Of a stretch of 39,817 nt of DNA, positions 31,434-39,735 are shown piece after piece (the first letter of the stretch is position 1; each line of letters starts with the position of its first letter). The position numbers and the translations under genes were made by a program. The stretch is from Ruminococcus sp. GTDB taxonomy: Bacteria > Bacillota > Clostridia > Oscillospirales > Ruminococcaceae. The notes under the pieces were generated by a model that did no database searches, was not told where the DNA came from, and was given only the letters and a program-made list of their open reading frames with translations. The stretch covers positions 1 through 39,817 of the forward strand of contig JAUNOG010000019.1 of assembly GCA_030531185.1 (NCBI GenBank), given 5' to 3'.

Positions 31434-31968
31434 TTGGAATGAAAGGTTTGTTCCCCGCAATATGGCGGACGAAGATGATTTCAGCATTGACAGCATAAGC
31501 CTTTCCGTTCAAAACAAACTTGAAAACGAGAAAGGACATATCACTATGACAAAGAAAAGAATTAAGCCGCTTTTGATCGTGGCGGCGGCAGTGGCAACGG
31601 CGGCAGTTTCTATGATCTCGGTTAACGCGGCAACAGACGGAGCTATCGCAGACGCAGTGGAAAATACTGTGTCAAAGGTAAAAATGTTCATTAACGGCGA
31701 GGAAGTTGAGGCCGACGCATATCTTGTTGACAGCGGCGTCGACGAAAGCGGTAATGAATACAGCGTTTACCGTTTTGATGTGGACGATGATACTTCAATG
31801 GCAGTTGCCGTTGAGGAAGGCGAGGGAGAAGGAACATTAGTCCAATATGAAAGTGACGAGCTTGATCTGAGCGACGGAGAATACTACAGAAAAGACATAA
31901 CAATGGAATTTGACGGTGAAAACGTTGAGGAAGAGCAGTCCGGTGTCACAGAAGCTCCCGAAGAGTAG
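31420..31968 (+). CDS. Membrane-anchored probable anti-sigma factor
   Basis: 182 residues from the ATG at 31420, overlapping the sigma gene by 14 bases (GGAAAGGGG upstream). A cytoplasmic part of about 50 residues (MKDLNWNERFVPRNMADEDD) precedes a single transmembrane helix (LLIVAAAVATAAVSMISVNA). The outside part (about 100 residues) is acidic, with KVKMFINGEEVEADAYLVD and a Glu/Gly-rich tail. The classic zinc-binding anti-sigma motif is absent. Assignment rests on the overlap with the sigma gene and topology, not on a recognised domain. The frame opens 87 bases earlier, but that stretch is the sigma gene in another frame. Confidence 0.72.
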   Translation: MKDLNWNERFVPRNMADEDDFSIDSISLSVQNKLENEKGHITMTKKRIKPLLIVAAAVATAAVSMISVNAATDGAIADAVENTVSKVKMFINGEEVEADAYLVDSGVDESGNEYSVYRFDVDDDTSMAVAVEEGEGEGTLVQYESDELDLSDGEYYRKDITMEFDGENVEEEQSGVTEAPEE

Positions 31969-32004
31969 TTCACAAAAAATTTACAGAAGAATTTATGCAA
32001 ACCC

Positions 32005-32033
32005 TTGACATAACGTCGGGGGTTTGTTATAAT
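32005..32033 (+). promoter_or_regulatory. Promoter of rplJ-rplL
   Basis: TTGACA (32005-32010) and TATAAT (32028-32033), 17-bp spacer, perfect consensus. Confidence 0.94.
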
Positions 32034-32039
32034 ATATAA

Positions 32040-32200
32040 GCATTCGTATCTAAAGACAGCAGGCAGCGGTATCGCGTAAGTCCCGCCGAGGAAGGAATAG
32101 CAAAGTTTTATAACGGCTTTGTGTCTCTTTTGTCTTTATGTGATAAAAGGGATTTTCTTTTTAGTATACGCTTTGTAAAATTATACAAAGAGGTGAAATC
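32040..32200 (+). promoter_or_regulatory. Ribosomal protein L10 leader RNA
   Basis: The 165-nt leader has AAAGACA (32052-32058) pairing with TGTCTTT (32131-32137), enclosing AGCAGGCAGCGG, the CCCGCCGAGG motif and a CAAAG/CTTTG hairpin. These match the general form of Firmicutes L10 leaders, where the L10-L7/L12 complex binds to repress its own synthesis. A CTTTGTA/TACAAAG hairpin (32171-32190) sits right before the ribosome binding site. Confidence 0.8.
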
Positions 32201-32204
32201 AGAA

Positions 32205-32714
32205 ATGCCAAGTGAAAAGGTTTTGCTTGCTAAACAGGCAAGAGTTGCTGAGCTTACAGACCTCATCAAGAATTCTGCTGCGGGCGTTCTCGTTAACTAC
32301 GAGGGTATCACAGTAGAGGAGGATACAAAGCTCAGAAAGGAAATGAGAGAGGCAGGCGTTAGCTACTTTGTAGAAAAGAACACGCTTCTCAGATTTGCAT
32401 TCAAGAACGCAGGTCTCGGCGATATTACAAACGTACTCGAGGGTACTACCGCTATTGCAATTTCCAACGACGACCAGACAGCTCCTGCAAGAATTCTCGG
32501 AAAGTTTGCCGAGGGTACTGAGAACAAGAAGTTTGCTCTCAAGGCAGGTTATATCGGCGAAGAGATCTACGACGAGGCAGGCGTTAACGCGCTTTCAAAG
32601 ATCCCTTCGAGAGAAGTGCTTCTCGCAATGCTGGTTGGTTCGCTCCAGGGTCCTATGCAGAAGCTTGCAGCTACATTGCAGGCTGTTGTGGACAAGAACA
32701 ACGACGCTGCTTAA
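32205..32714 (+). CDS. rplJ: 50S ribosomal protein L10
   Basis: 169 residues from the ATG at 32205 (AAAGAGGTGAAATC upstream); the frame extends upstream over the leader only. VLLAKQARVAELTDLIKNSA, VNYEGITVEEDTKLRKEMREAGV, VVEKNTLL-like YFVEKNTLLRFAFKN and the C-terminal LVGSLQGPMQKLAATLQAVVD are diagnostic. It anchors the L7/L12 dimers to the ribosome. Confidence 0.97.
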   Translation: MPSEKVLLAKQARVAELTDLIKNSAAGVLVNYEGITVEEDTKLRKEMREAGVSYFVEKNTLLRFAFKNAGLGDITNVLEGTTAIAISNDDQTAPARILGKFAEGTENKKFALKAGYIGEEIYDEAGVNALSKIPSREVLLAMLVGSLQGPMQKLAATLQAVVDKNNDAA

Positions 32715-32831
32715 TTGCGGCATAGGTCGTTAAAAATGCCGGCGGACGGCAATGCCGATGAACGGCTTAGGAAGTCCGCAGAATTTATCGGTTATACCGA
32801 AATTTAATTAATTAAAAGGAGAATAATTATC

Positions 32832-33203
32832 ATGGCTTCAGAAAAGATTATGAAATTTGTAGAAGATATCAAGACTCTCTCAGTTCTCGAGCTTTCAGAA
32901 CTCGTAGAGGCAATTCAGGAAGAATTCGGCGTAACAGCTGCTGTTGCTGCTGCTCCTGCTGCAGGCGCAGGCGCTGCTGCTGAGGCAGAAAAGACTGAGT
33001 TCGACGTAGTTCTTACTTCATTCGGCGACGCTAAGATGGGCGTTATCAAGGCTGTTAAGGAGATCACAGGTCTCGGACTTAAAGAGGCTAAGGCTCTCGT
33101 TGAGGAAGCTCCTAAGGCTATCAAGGAGGCTGCTCCTAAGGCTGAGGCTGAGGAGATCAAGGCTAAGCTCGAGGCTGCAGGCGCAACTGTTGAGCTCAAG
33201 TAA
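32832..33203 (+). CDS. rplL: 50S ribosomal protein L7/L12
   Basis: 123 residues with AAAAGGAGAATAATTATC upstream. N-terminal dimerisation domain ([20 protein letters not shown]), an Ala-rich hinge (about residues 36-53), and the C-terminal factor-binding domain ([41 protein letters not shown]). Codon use is highly biased, as expected for an abundant protein. The 117-base spacer after rplJ holds a TCGGT/ACCGA hairpin and nothing else I can name. Confidence 0.98.
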   Translation: MASEKIMKFVEDIKTLSVLELSELVEAIQEEFGVTAAVAAAPAAGAGAAAEAEKTEFDVVLTSFGDAKMGVIKAVKEITGLGLKEAKALVEEAPKAIKEAAPKAEAEEIKAKLEAAGATVELK

Positions 33204-33236
33204 TTCTGATTTGATTACTTGTACTTTGTATAACAA

Positions 33237-33267
33237 AACCGCTTTCCGTAACGGAGAGCGGTTTTTT
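33237..33267 (+). terminator. Terminator of rplJ-rplL
   Basis: AACCGCTTTCCG (33237-33248) pairs with CGGAGAGCGGTT (33252-33263), loop TAA, then a T run. It also separates the convergent aldo/keto reductase gene. Confidence 0.92.
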
Positions 33268-33282
33268 GTGTTTATCATTCGT

Positions 33283-34287
33283 TCAGTTCTTTAGGATATC
33301 CTCGATCGCTGCTGTTTCTTCTTTTGAAAAGTCAAGCTTTTGCGCTGTTTTTACGTTTGTGAGTATCTGCTCGGTCTTGCTTGCTCCCATTATTACCGTG
33401 GTGACAGCTTCGTTATGAAGTACCCACGATAACGCCATTTCCGACAGGCTTTGTTCTCGCTTTGCCGCAATGCCGTTAAGCTTATTGAGCTTTGAAACAA
33501 GCTCTTCGGTGAGCATATCGCCTATCCACGTATTGCCCTTGCCTATTCTGGAGTCCGCGGGAACACCTTTCAAATATCTGTCTGTAAGAAGTCCCTGATT
33601 TAGCGGAGAAAATACGGCAAGTCCTATTCCGTTGTTTTTGGCATATTCGTCAAGCTTATCGTCCTCTATCCAGCGGTTGAGCATTGAATAGGAGGGCTGA
33701 TTTACAATGAACGGAGTTTTCAGTTCCCTGAAAATTTCGGTTATTTCCGCAGTCTGCTCTCTGTTGTAGTTGGAAATGCCCACATACAGCGCCTTGCCCC
33801 GCCTAACGGCGTTGTCCAGCGCAAGAGCGGTTTCCTCAAGGGGAGTATTCGGGTCAAAGACGTGATGATAGAAAATATCCACGTAGTCAAGTCCCATTCG
33901 TTTAAGGGACTGGTCAAGGCTTGCCGTGAGATATTTGCGGGAGCCGTTTCTGTCGCCGTAGGGACCCTCCCACATATCGTAGCCCGCTTTTGTGGCTATT
34001 ACAAGCTGGTCTCGGTATCTTCCCAGACCTCTTTCAAGCACTCTGCCGAAGTTTTCCTCCGCAGAACCGTTATAGGGATTGCCGTAATTGTTTGCAAGGT
34101 CAAAGTAGGTTATTCCGTTGTCAAAAGCTGTTCTGCACATTTTTTCAACGTTCTCAAAAACAGAACCGTATCCGCAGTTCTGCCACATACCAAAGGATAT
34201 TACAGGCAGTTTAAGTCCGCTGTTTCCGCATTTTCTGTAAACCATTTTTTCGTATCTTTTATCGTCTGCTATATAAGGACTGTACAT
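33283..34287 (-). CDS. Aldo/keto reductase, YghZ-like
   Basis: 334 residues. Cytoplasmic NAD(P)H-dependent reductase family. MVYRKCGNSGLKLPVISFGMW is the start seen in the YghZ/AKR14-type group that reduces small aldehydes such as L-glyceraldehyde 3-phosphate. The catalytic tetrad is visible: Asp and Tyr in YFDLANNYGNPYNGSAEENFG, Lys in VIATKAGYDM, His in IFYHHVFDPN. NAD(P)-binding WVLHNEAVTTVIMGASKTEQ is near the end. I chose the ATG at 34287, nine bases after AAAGGA; ATGs further upstream overlap that site. Substrate unknown. It follows the alpha-galactosidase gene after a terminator-like hairpin. Confidence 0.92.
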   Translation of the reverse strand: MYSPYIADDKRYEKMVYRKCGNSGLKLPVISFGMWQNCGYGSVFENVEKMCRTAFDNGITYFDLANNYGNPYNGSAEENFGRVLERGLGRYRDQLVIATKAGYDMWEGPYGDRNGSRKYLTASLDQSLKRMGLDYVDIFYHHVFDPNTPLEETALALDNAVRRGKALYVGISNYNREQTAEITEIFRELKTPFIVNQPSYSMLNRWIEDDKLDEYAKNNGIGLAVFSPLNQGLLTDRYLKGVPADSRIGKGNTWIGDMLTEELVSKLNKLNGIAAKREQSLSEMALSWVLHNEAVTTVIMGASKTEQILTNVKTAQKLDFSKEETAAIEDILKN

Positions 34288-34321
34288 ATAGATCATTCCT
34301 TTCAATTCGGGTTTTAACAAA

Positions 34322-34352
34322 ATGCAGGGAGACGCCGCACTCCTCCCTGCAT
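34322..34352 (-). terminator. Terminator-like hairpin between alpha-galactosidase and reductase genes
   Basis: ATGCAGGGAG (34322-34331) and CTCCCTGCAT (34343-34352) form a perfect 10-bp stem; the minus strand continues TTTTG. No separate promoter is evident for the reductase, so it may be expressed by readthrough. Confidence 0.7.
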
Positions 34353-34357
34353 AATTT

Positions 34358-36568
34358 TTACTTCTTTATATAGTGCAGGATTTTCGATGCGTAATCGCCG
34401 TAAAGTCCGTCGCCGTTCCAGATCTTCGCAATATTGATGCCTGCGTTCATCAGCGCGGAGCCTGAGATAAGCTCGTCGGGATTGCTTTCCTCATAGTAGT
34501 AAGCCTCCGGCTCAAGACCCTTGAGCTTAATTCTTCTTGAACGCTCGTTTGGTCTTGCCATTACCTGAACGAACTCAAAGAGAGCCTCGGATTTGTCCTT
34601 TGCCACGAACATCCAAGCGTCCCATGTGTTGTCCTCGAACATATTGCCTATTCTGTAATGGTCGCCCGTTCTCACAAGCTTGTTGTATTTTTGGAATTCC
34701 TCTATCTGTCCGGGGATAGCGTCTCTGTCCTCCTGCGGTATCCTGGTAACGTCCAGCTCATAGCCGAAGGTGCCTACCATTGCAACGTGCCCTCTTGTCT
34801 TGAACGGAGTATTTCTTCCTACCGTATGGTTAGGGCAGTCTGAAACGTGCGCGCCCATAGCCGAGCAGGGATAGCACATTGAAGTACCGTGCTGTATTTT
34901 AAGTCTCTCGATAGCGTCCGTATCATCGGAGCACCATATCTGCGGAGAATAGTAAAGCATACCGGGGTCAAATCTTGCTCCGCCGCCCGAGCAGTTTTCA
35001 AGGAGTATATGAGGATAATCTGTAGTAAGCCTGTTCATAACGTCGTAAACGCCCAGTACATATCTGTGCCACAGCTCTCTCTGTCTTTCCTTTGGCAGGA
35101 AGTTTGAACCTACCTCGGTAAGCTGTCTGTTCATATCCCACTTGATATACTCGATATTTGCGGAGTCAAGAATGTTTTTCATCATACCGTAAACGTAATC
35201 TCTTACCTCTTTCTGAGAGTAATCGAGAACATACTGCTCTCTGCAAAGCGTGAGAGGTCTGCCCTTTATCTGTATCGCCCAGTCGGGGTGCGCTTTGTAA
35301 AGCTCCGAATCGGGGGAGATCATTTCAGGCTCGAACCAGATACCGAACTTCATACCAAGCTTGTTTACCTCGTCCACAAGATGTTTAAGTCCGCCGTTTA
35401 TCTTCTTTTCGTATACGAACCAGTCGCCCAGAGACGAGTTGTCGGAGTCTCTGTGACCGAACCAGCCGTCGTCCATAACCAGCATTTCGATACCAAGCTT
35501 TGAAGCCTCTTTGGCAATGTCGATAAGCTTGTCGGTATTGAAATTGAAGTAGGTAGCCTCCCAGTTGTTTATCAGTATGGGACGTCTCTTGTCCTTGTAT
35601 TCGCCTCTTATAAGGTTTTCTCTGTAAAGGTCGTGGAAGGTTCTCGACATTTTGCCAAGTCCCTCGTCGGAATGTACCATAACGACCTCGGGAGCGGTAA
35701 ATACTTCGTCCTTTTCCAGCAGCCACTCGAAATCAAGGTGATTTATACCCATAATAAAGCGTGTTTTCTTATGCTGAGTGACCTCGGCGCAGGCGTAGAA
35801 GTTGCCCGAATAAACCAGATTGAAACCGAAAACCTCTCCGCTGTCCTCGTCCGCCTTATGCTCGCAGAGCGCGACAAAAGGATTGTTCTGATGAGAGGAC
35901 TCGCCCTTGCAGGAGTCAACGATCTGTTTAGCGTGGTGCAGACGGCAGCGCTCGATCGCTCTTTCTCTCGCCCAAGAACCGTTAAGAGTTATCATATCGA
36001 ATTCGTGAGTATCGAAGTCCACGCAGCCGGACATAACTCTTGTAAGTTTAAGCGGCTGTTCACCGTAGTTTCTGAAGTTTACCGAACGCGTGATAACGTC
36101 GAGATTATCAAAAGCGGTGTAAATGAGAGTAGCCTCCAGCTTTGCAGGCTCGTCCCTCATAGTGATCTCAAGTGTCTCGCAGCCGCTTTTTTCTGTTGCA
36201 AACGTAGCGGGGAGACCCTCCAGAGCGGGCTTGCCCTTATAAATTTTATGTGAAACATATCTCAGATCGCAGGTGGACATACCGTTTGCGTCCATTATCA
36301 TCAGCGCAGGCTCTCTGTAATCGCCCAGACCAAAGCACGGGTACTCCAGCGGAAGGGTGTCCATAAACGACGCTCTGTCTCTGTCGTTGGTAGCGGGGGT
36401 ATAAGGACTTTCGTCGAAACGCAGCAGATAGGTAAGGTCCTCGTCGCAGACCTTTTTTCCGTAATAGATGTGAGTGAGGTAGCCCTCCTCGGCTACTTTG
36501 ATCATATAGTCCGTGTCCTTGGCTCTCAGCTTGAAGGTACACGATTTTTCGTTGTATGAGATACTTAT
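34358..36568 (-). CDS. Alpha-galactosidase (GH36), possible ATA start
   Basis: About 736 residues. Hydrolyses terminal alpha-galactosides (raffinose, stachyose, galactomannan side chains), intracellular since no signal peptide is seen. The nucleophile is the Asp in YIKWDMNR and the acid/base is in the SDDTD motif; MLVMDDGWFGHRD and KFGIWFEPEMISPDSELYKAHPDW are GH36 landmarks. The first ATG (36505) would remove the first strand of the N-terminal beta domain. In frame upstream, ATA at 36568-36566 gives I/M-SISYNEKSCTFKLRAKDTDY, just the N terminus expected for the family, and AAGGGAG lies nine bases before it. No ATG, GTG or TTG is in frame there. Annotate the end at 36505 if only canonical starts are accepted. 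Confidence 0.9.
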   Translation of the reverse strand: MSISYNEKSCTFKLRAKDTDYMIKVAEEGYLTHIYYGKKVCDEDLTYLLRFDESPYTPATNDRDRASFMDTLPLEYPCFGLGDYREPALMIMDANGMSTCDLRYVSHKIYKGKPALEGLPATFATEKSGCETLEITMRDEPAKLEATLIYTAFDNLDVITRSVNFRNYGEQPLKLTRVMSGCVDFDTHEFDMITLNGSWARERAIERCRLHHAKQIVDSCKGESSHQNNPFVALCEHKADEDSGEVFGFNLVYSGNFYACAEVTQHKKTRFIMGINHLDFEWLLEKDEVFTAPEVVMVHSDEGLGKMSRTFHDLYRENLIRGEYKDKRRPILINNWEATYFNFNTDKLIDIAKEASKLGIEMLVMDDGWFGHRDSDNSSLGDWFVYEKKINGGLKHLVDEVNKLGMKFGIWFEPEMISPDSELYKAHPDWAIQIKGRPLTLCREQYVLDYSQKEVRDYVYGMMKNILDSANIEYIKWDMNRQLTEVGSNFLPKERQRELWHRYVLGVYDVMNRLTTDYPHILLENCSGGGARFDPGMLYYSPQIWCSDDTDAIERLKIQHGTSMCYPCSAMGAHVSDCPNHTVGRNTPFKTRGHVAMVGTFGYELDVTRIPQEDRDAIPGQIEEFQKYNKLVRTGDHYRIGNMFEDNTWDAWMFVAKDKSEALFEFVQVMARPNERSRRIKLKGLEPEAYYYEESNPDELISGSALMNAGINIAKIWNGDGLYGDYASKILHYIKK

Positions 36569-36643
36569 GACAATCAGCTCCCTTGTAATATTAATCTGCG
36601 TATTAAAATTTGAACATATTGATATTTTTTAATACTGAATATC

Positions 36644-36672
36644 ATTATAGCAACAAAAGCAAAATAATGCAA
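36644..36672 (-). promoter_or_regulatory. Promoter of the alpha-galactosidase gene
   Basis: Minus-strand TTGCAT (36672-36667) and TATAAT (36649-36644), 17-bp spacer. The predicted leader is about 70 nt and ends in AAGGGAG, upstream of the ATA codon, which supports the longer reading frame. Confidence 0.85.
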
Positions 36673-36762
36673 GGAGTAAAACGATTACGCTGTAAAATTT
36701 ATTTGTGAATTTTTTGTTAATGGATTAAAATACGAACTTTTTCACATATTAGAATTTCGGAA

Positions 36763-36826
36763 TTAAGAGACAGGAGGGTTATCCGTCCGTTTGACTGTTC
36801 TTACCTCTGATATCTTATTTGTTCGG
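36763..36826 (-). repeat. Heptamer repeat at the kinase stop codon
   Basis: Read on the minus strand, units TAAGATA, TCAGAGG and TAAGAAC follow directly from the TAA stop of the kinase. On the plus strand the units are TCTTACC, TCTGATA, TCTTATT, closely matching 12971-12992. A partner arm AAGAGACAG lies at about 36765. Confidence 0.65.
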
Positions 36827-39586
36827 ATTTATTGCTTTATCTATTTGACCGTACAGCAATGCGGGTATTACGGGCTTTGCTATGTGTCCGTTCATTCCTG
36901 CCGCCGCAGATTTTTCTATATCTTCGGGATATGCGTTTGCGCTCATTGCAAGTATGGGTATGCTTTTTGCGTCCGTTCTGTTAAGCGCTCTGATTTTTTC
37001 GGTTGCCTCAAAGCCGTCCATTACGGGCATTCTTATGTCCATAAGGATAACGTCGAAATACCCTGTGCCGGAGTTCATATATTTCTTCAGAGCCTCAAAT
37101 CCGTTCGCCGCCGTTTCTGTTTCAAAGCCCGCTTTTTTCAGTACCTTTTCGGCAAGAATGCGGTTTATGGCGTGATCCTCGACTATCAACGCTCTTTTTC
37201 CCGTAAAGTCATATCCCGCAGTGACGGAGATCTTTTCCTCCTGCACCGCGGCTGATGCCTCGGCGTCTATTTCTGCGGTTATCTCAGTACCCTCGCCCAG
37301 CTTGCTTTTTACTTCTATTGTTCCGCCCATAAGCTCCACAAGATTTTTGGCTATGGGAAGTCCCAGACCTGTGCCCTGTATCGCCGCTGTGCTTACGTTT
37401 CGCTCCTGAGTAAACGGCTCGAAGATATGCTCCAGAAATTCCTCGCTCATACCTATTCCGTTATCCTTAACGGTAAAAATCGTTTTTACCTTTCCCTGAG
37501 AACCGTTCATCTGGGAGACGGTGAAATCCACTCTGCCCTTTTCGGGAGTGAATTTAGCGGCGTTTGACAGCAGATTAATAAATATCTGGTTTAGTCTCAG
37601 TTTGTCAAAGATCAGCTCTCCCGCATAAATGTCGTGCAGTTCAAAACGGAAATCTATATCCTTCTGCTGCATAAGCGGCGTGATGACCGTGTTTATGTTA
37701 TCCGCAAAAGCCTCTAAGCTGTACGGCTCGGGATAGAGTGTGATCTTTTCGTTTTCTATCTTGGACATATCGAGAATATCGTTAAGAATTCCCAGCAGAT
37801 ATGAGGCGGAGGTCTTTATTTTTCTGAAATAATCCTCCGAACCCTGATCTGAGGTCTCTTCTCTTCCGAAGTCGGACATACCTATAATGGCATTCATAGG
37901 AGTTCTTATTTCGTGGCTCATACGGGACATAAATTCGCTCTTTGCCGCATTTGCCCGTTTTGCGTCCTCTAAAGCGGCGGCAAGCTTTTCGCTGTGCGCT
38001 TTCTGTTCCAGATAAACGTCGGTAATGTCGTGCTGGATACAGCATATCTCGCGTTTCGTGCCGTCAAGATAGGAGTATGTAAGATACTTTCTTGTTTCAT
38101 TTCCGTCGAAATCCTTGACGGAAAATGAGACGTGGTAAACAGGCTTTTTCTCAAGCTCCTTTTTGATAGGTCCGACCGTAATGGAGGACAGTATATCTTC
38201 CGCGTCGTCGCCAATGATATTTTCTCGCAGATAGTCCACATAGTTGTTTGTCATTTCTATAAAATTATCGCTGTCGGAATTATTGCACGCCAAGGAATAC
38301 TCGCTGCTTTCGTGTATGCTTATCATACTGCCGTTCTCTGCGCTGAAAATACACACCATATCGTAATCGATGTCGATAACCTTTGTAATAAGAGCCTCCA
38401 GAGTTTTGGGCTTTGTGATGTTTACCGAATAGGTCACGCCCTCTATATCTCCCGTGGCGGGATTTCTGGCAAGCTCTACAACGGTGTTTATCCAGCATAT
38501 CTGTCCCTTTTCGTTGTAGGAACGGTGCTCGCATTCAACCGTGCGCCTGCCGCTTTCAAAGGCTTTGAGGAGAGCCTCGCGGCTGAAATCCTTTCTGAAC
38601 TCGTTTCTTTCTTCCTCTGTAGGTATCTGAGTATAGCCGTAATCGTAAAACCCGTCCACAGTACCCGCTTCCTGCATTTTCATAACCTTTTTGAATTTTG
38701 AATAACCTCCGAAGCAGATGTTTTGTGTAAGGTTAAATCTAAATACTCCTATAGCGTCTTTGTTGACTGCTGATACGGAGCATATTCTTTCGTTGAAACG
38801 GTTTTCCTCCTCCACAAGCTCTTGAATATCCGTAGCGCAGCCTATGGCGTAAGAAACTGAGCCGTTGTCGGCAAAGACGGGCATAAACGATAGCTGTTTC
38901 CAGCGGAAGCTTTTTTCTTTTCTGTCGTAAAGATAAATACGCTCCGAGACTTTTTCGCCCCGGGCAGCGCTTTCATAGAGCCGACTGAAAAGCTCCGCAT
39001 ACTTCCCGTCCACAACGCCGTTTTTGATAAGACTTTCGGGAATGTCCGAGAGCGTGGGGTAATCCCACATACGATCGTCGCCCGAAATGACCGTATTCTG
39101 TTTAAGGACGGGGTCATATTTCCAAATGGTTATATTTTCATTTTCTATTACGATATTCTTAGCCTTTTCGGACAGTTCAAGCTGTTGGCGGACATTTACC
39201 AGATTATCGATATCGGTATAGACGGTATAAAAGACCCTGATCTTTCCCTCGCCCGTTACGGAGCCTTTAACGCTGAACCATTTATACACTCCGTCGTCTG
39301 TCATTATGCGGACGTTTTCTTCGTATTCTCCGCCTTCGGCATAGGCTTTTTCAAGGGCTTTGACATACCCCTCCCTGTCGCTCTCGTATACATAGTCGTA
39401 GGGAGTGAATTTTCCTTTTTCCGACGAAGGATAAGGCAGTCCCGTAAAGACCGTGAAGAAATGAGCGTTGCAGTGCAGGCAATCGTAAGTTTGTCCGTCG
39501 TAGCTGAACACGCATATGCCTGCGGGAAGTCTGTCAAGCAGCTCGGAATTCATAAAAATCTCATTGTGTATGGTGTTTTCCGTCAA
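36815..39586 (-). CDS. Soluble PAS-domain hybrid histidine kinase with receiver domain
   Basis: 923 residues. Three or four PAS-like domains fill the first 530 residues (for example RLPAGICVFSYDGQTYDCLH, FRWKQLSFMPVFADNGSVSY, CWINTVVELARNPATGDIEG, KYLTYSYLDGTKREICC). A coiled-coil leads to the HisKA domain, with the phosphorylated histidine at 558 in MSHEIRTPMNAIIGM. The ATPase domain has N box NLLSNAAKFTP, G1 DNGIGM and G2 GTGLGLPIAKNL. The C-terminal receiver domain has its phospho-acceptor at D850 (VILMDIRMPVMDG). No transmembrane segment is present, so it senses a cytoplasmic signal. Start is TTG at 39586 with AAAAGGAC upstream. No output regulator or HPt protein is in the window. Confidence 0.93.
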   Translation of the reverse strand: MTENTIHNEIFMNSELLDRLPAGICVFSYDGQTYDCLHCNAHFFTVFTGLPYPSSEKGKFTPYDYVYESDREGYVKALEKAYAEGGEYEENVRIMTDDGVYKWFSVKGSVTGEGKIRVFYTVYTDIDNLVNVRQQLELSEKAKNIVIENENITIWKYDPVLKQNTVISGDDRMWDYPTLSDIPESLIKNGVVDGKYAELFSRLYESAARGEKVSERIYLYDRKEKSFRWKQLSFMPVFADNGSVSYAIGCATDIQELVEEENRFNERICSVSAVNKDAIGVFRFNLTQNICFGGYSKFKKVMKMQEAGTVDGFYDYGYTQIPTEEERNEFRKDFSREALLKAFESGRRTVECEHRSYNEKGQICWINTVVELARNPATGDIEGVTYSVNITKPKTLEALITKVIDIDYDMVCIFSAENGSMISIHESSEYSLACNNSDSDNFIEMTNNYVDYLRENIIGDDAEDILSSITVGPIKKELEKKPVYHVSFSVKDFDGNETRKYLTYSYLDGTKREICCIQHDITDVYLEQKAHSEKLAAALEDAKRANAAKSEFMSRMSHEIRTPMNAIIGMSDFGREETSDQGSEDYFRKIKTSASYLLGILNDILDMSKIENEKITLYPEPYSLEAFADNINTVITPLMQQKDIDFRFELHDIYAGELIFDKLRLNQIFINLLSNAAKFTPEKGRVDFTVSQMNGSQGKVKTIFTVKDNGIGMSEEFLEHIFEPFTQERNVSTAAIQGTGLGLPIAKNLVELMGGTIEVKSKLGEGTEITAEIDAEASAAVQEEKISVTAGYDFTGKRALIVEDHAINRILAEKVLKKAGFETETAANGFEALKKYMNSGTGYFDVILMDIRMPVMDGFEATEKIRALNRTDAKSIPILAMSANAYPEDIEKSAAAGMNGHIAKPVIPALLYGQIDKAINPNK

Positions 39587-39640
39587 TGTAATCAGTCCTT
39601 TTTGTTATGAAACATCGCATAAAATGTGTATGCCTTATTA

Positions 39641-39669
39641 ATTATAGCATATTTTTTAGCATTCGTCAA
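39641..39669 (-). promoter_or_regulatory. Promoter of the hybrid kinase gene
   Basis: Minus-strand TTGACG (39669-39664) and TATAAT (39646-39641), 17-bp spacer. Confidence 0.87.
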
Positions 39670-39706
39670 TTAAAATATTATTCGGACTGATTTTTATGAA
39701 TTTTTG

Positions 39707-39735
39707 TTGACATTTCTGCCGCGAGGTATTATAAT
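39707..39735 (+). promoter_or_regulatory. Consensus promoter leading out of the window
   Basis: TTGACA (39707-39712) and TATAAT (39730-39735), 17-bp spacer, diverging from the kinase promoter. The last bases, AGGGAG then AATAAA then TTG at 39815-39817, could be the ribosome binding site and start of the next gene. Confidence 0.88.

Noticed and set aside
35633-36253. 206-codon plus-strand frame opposite the GH36 gene
   Set aside because: Antisense to a conserved enzyme, no ribosome binding site and no recognisable domain.
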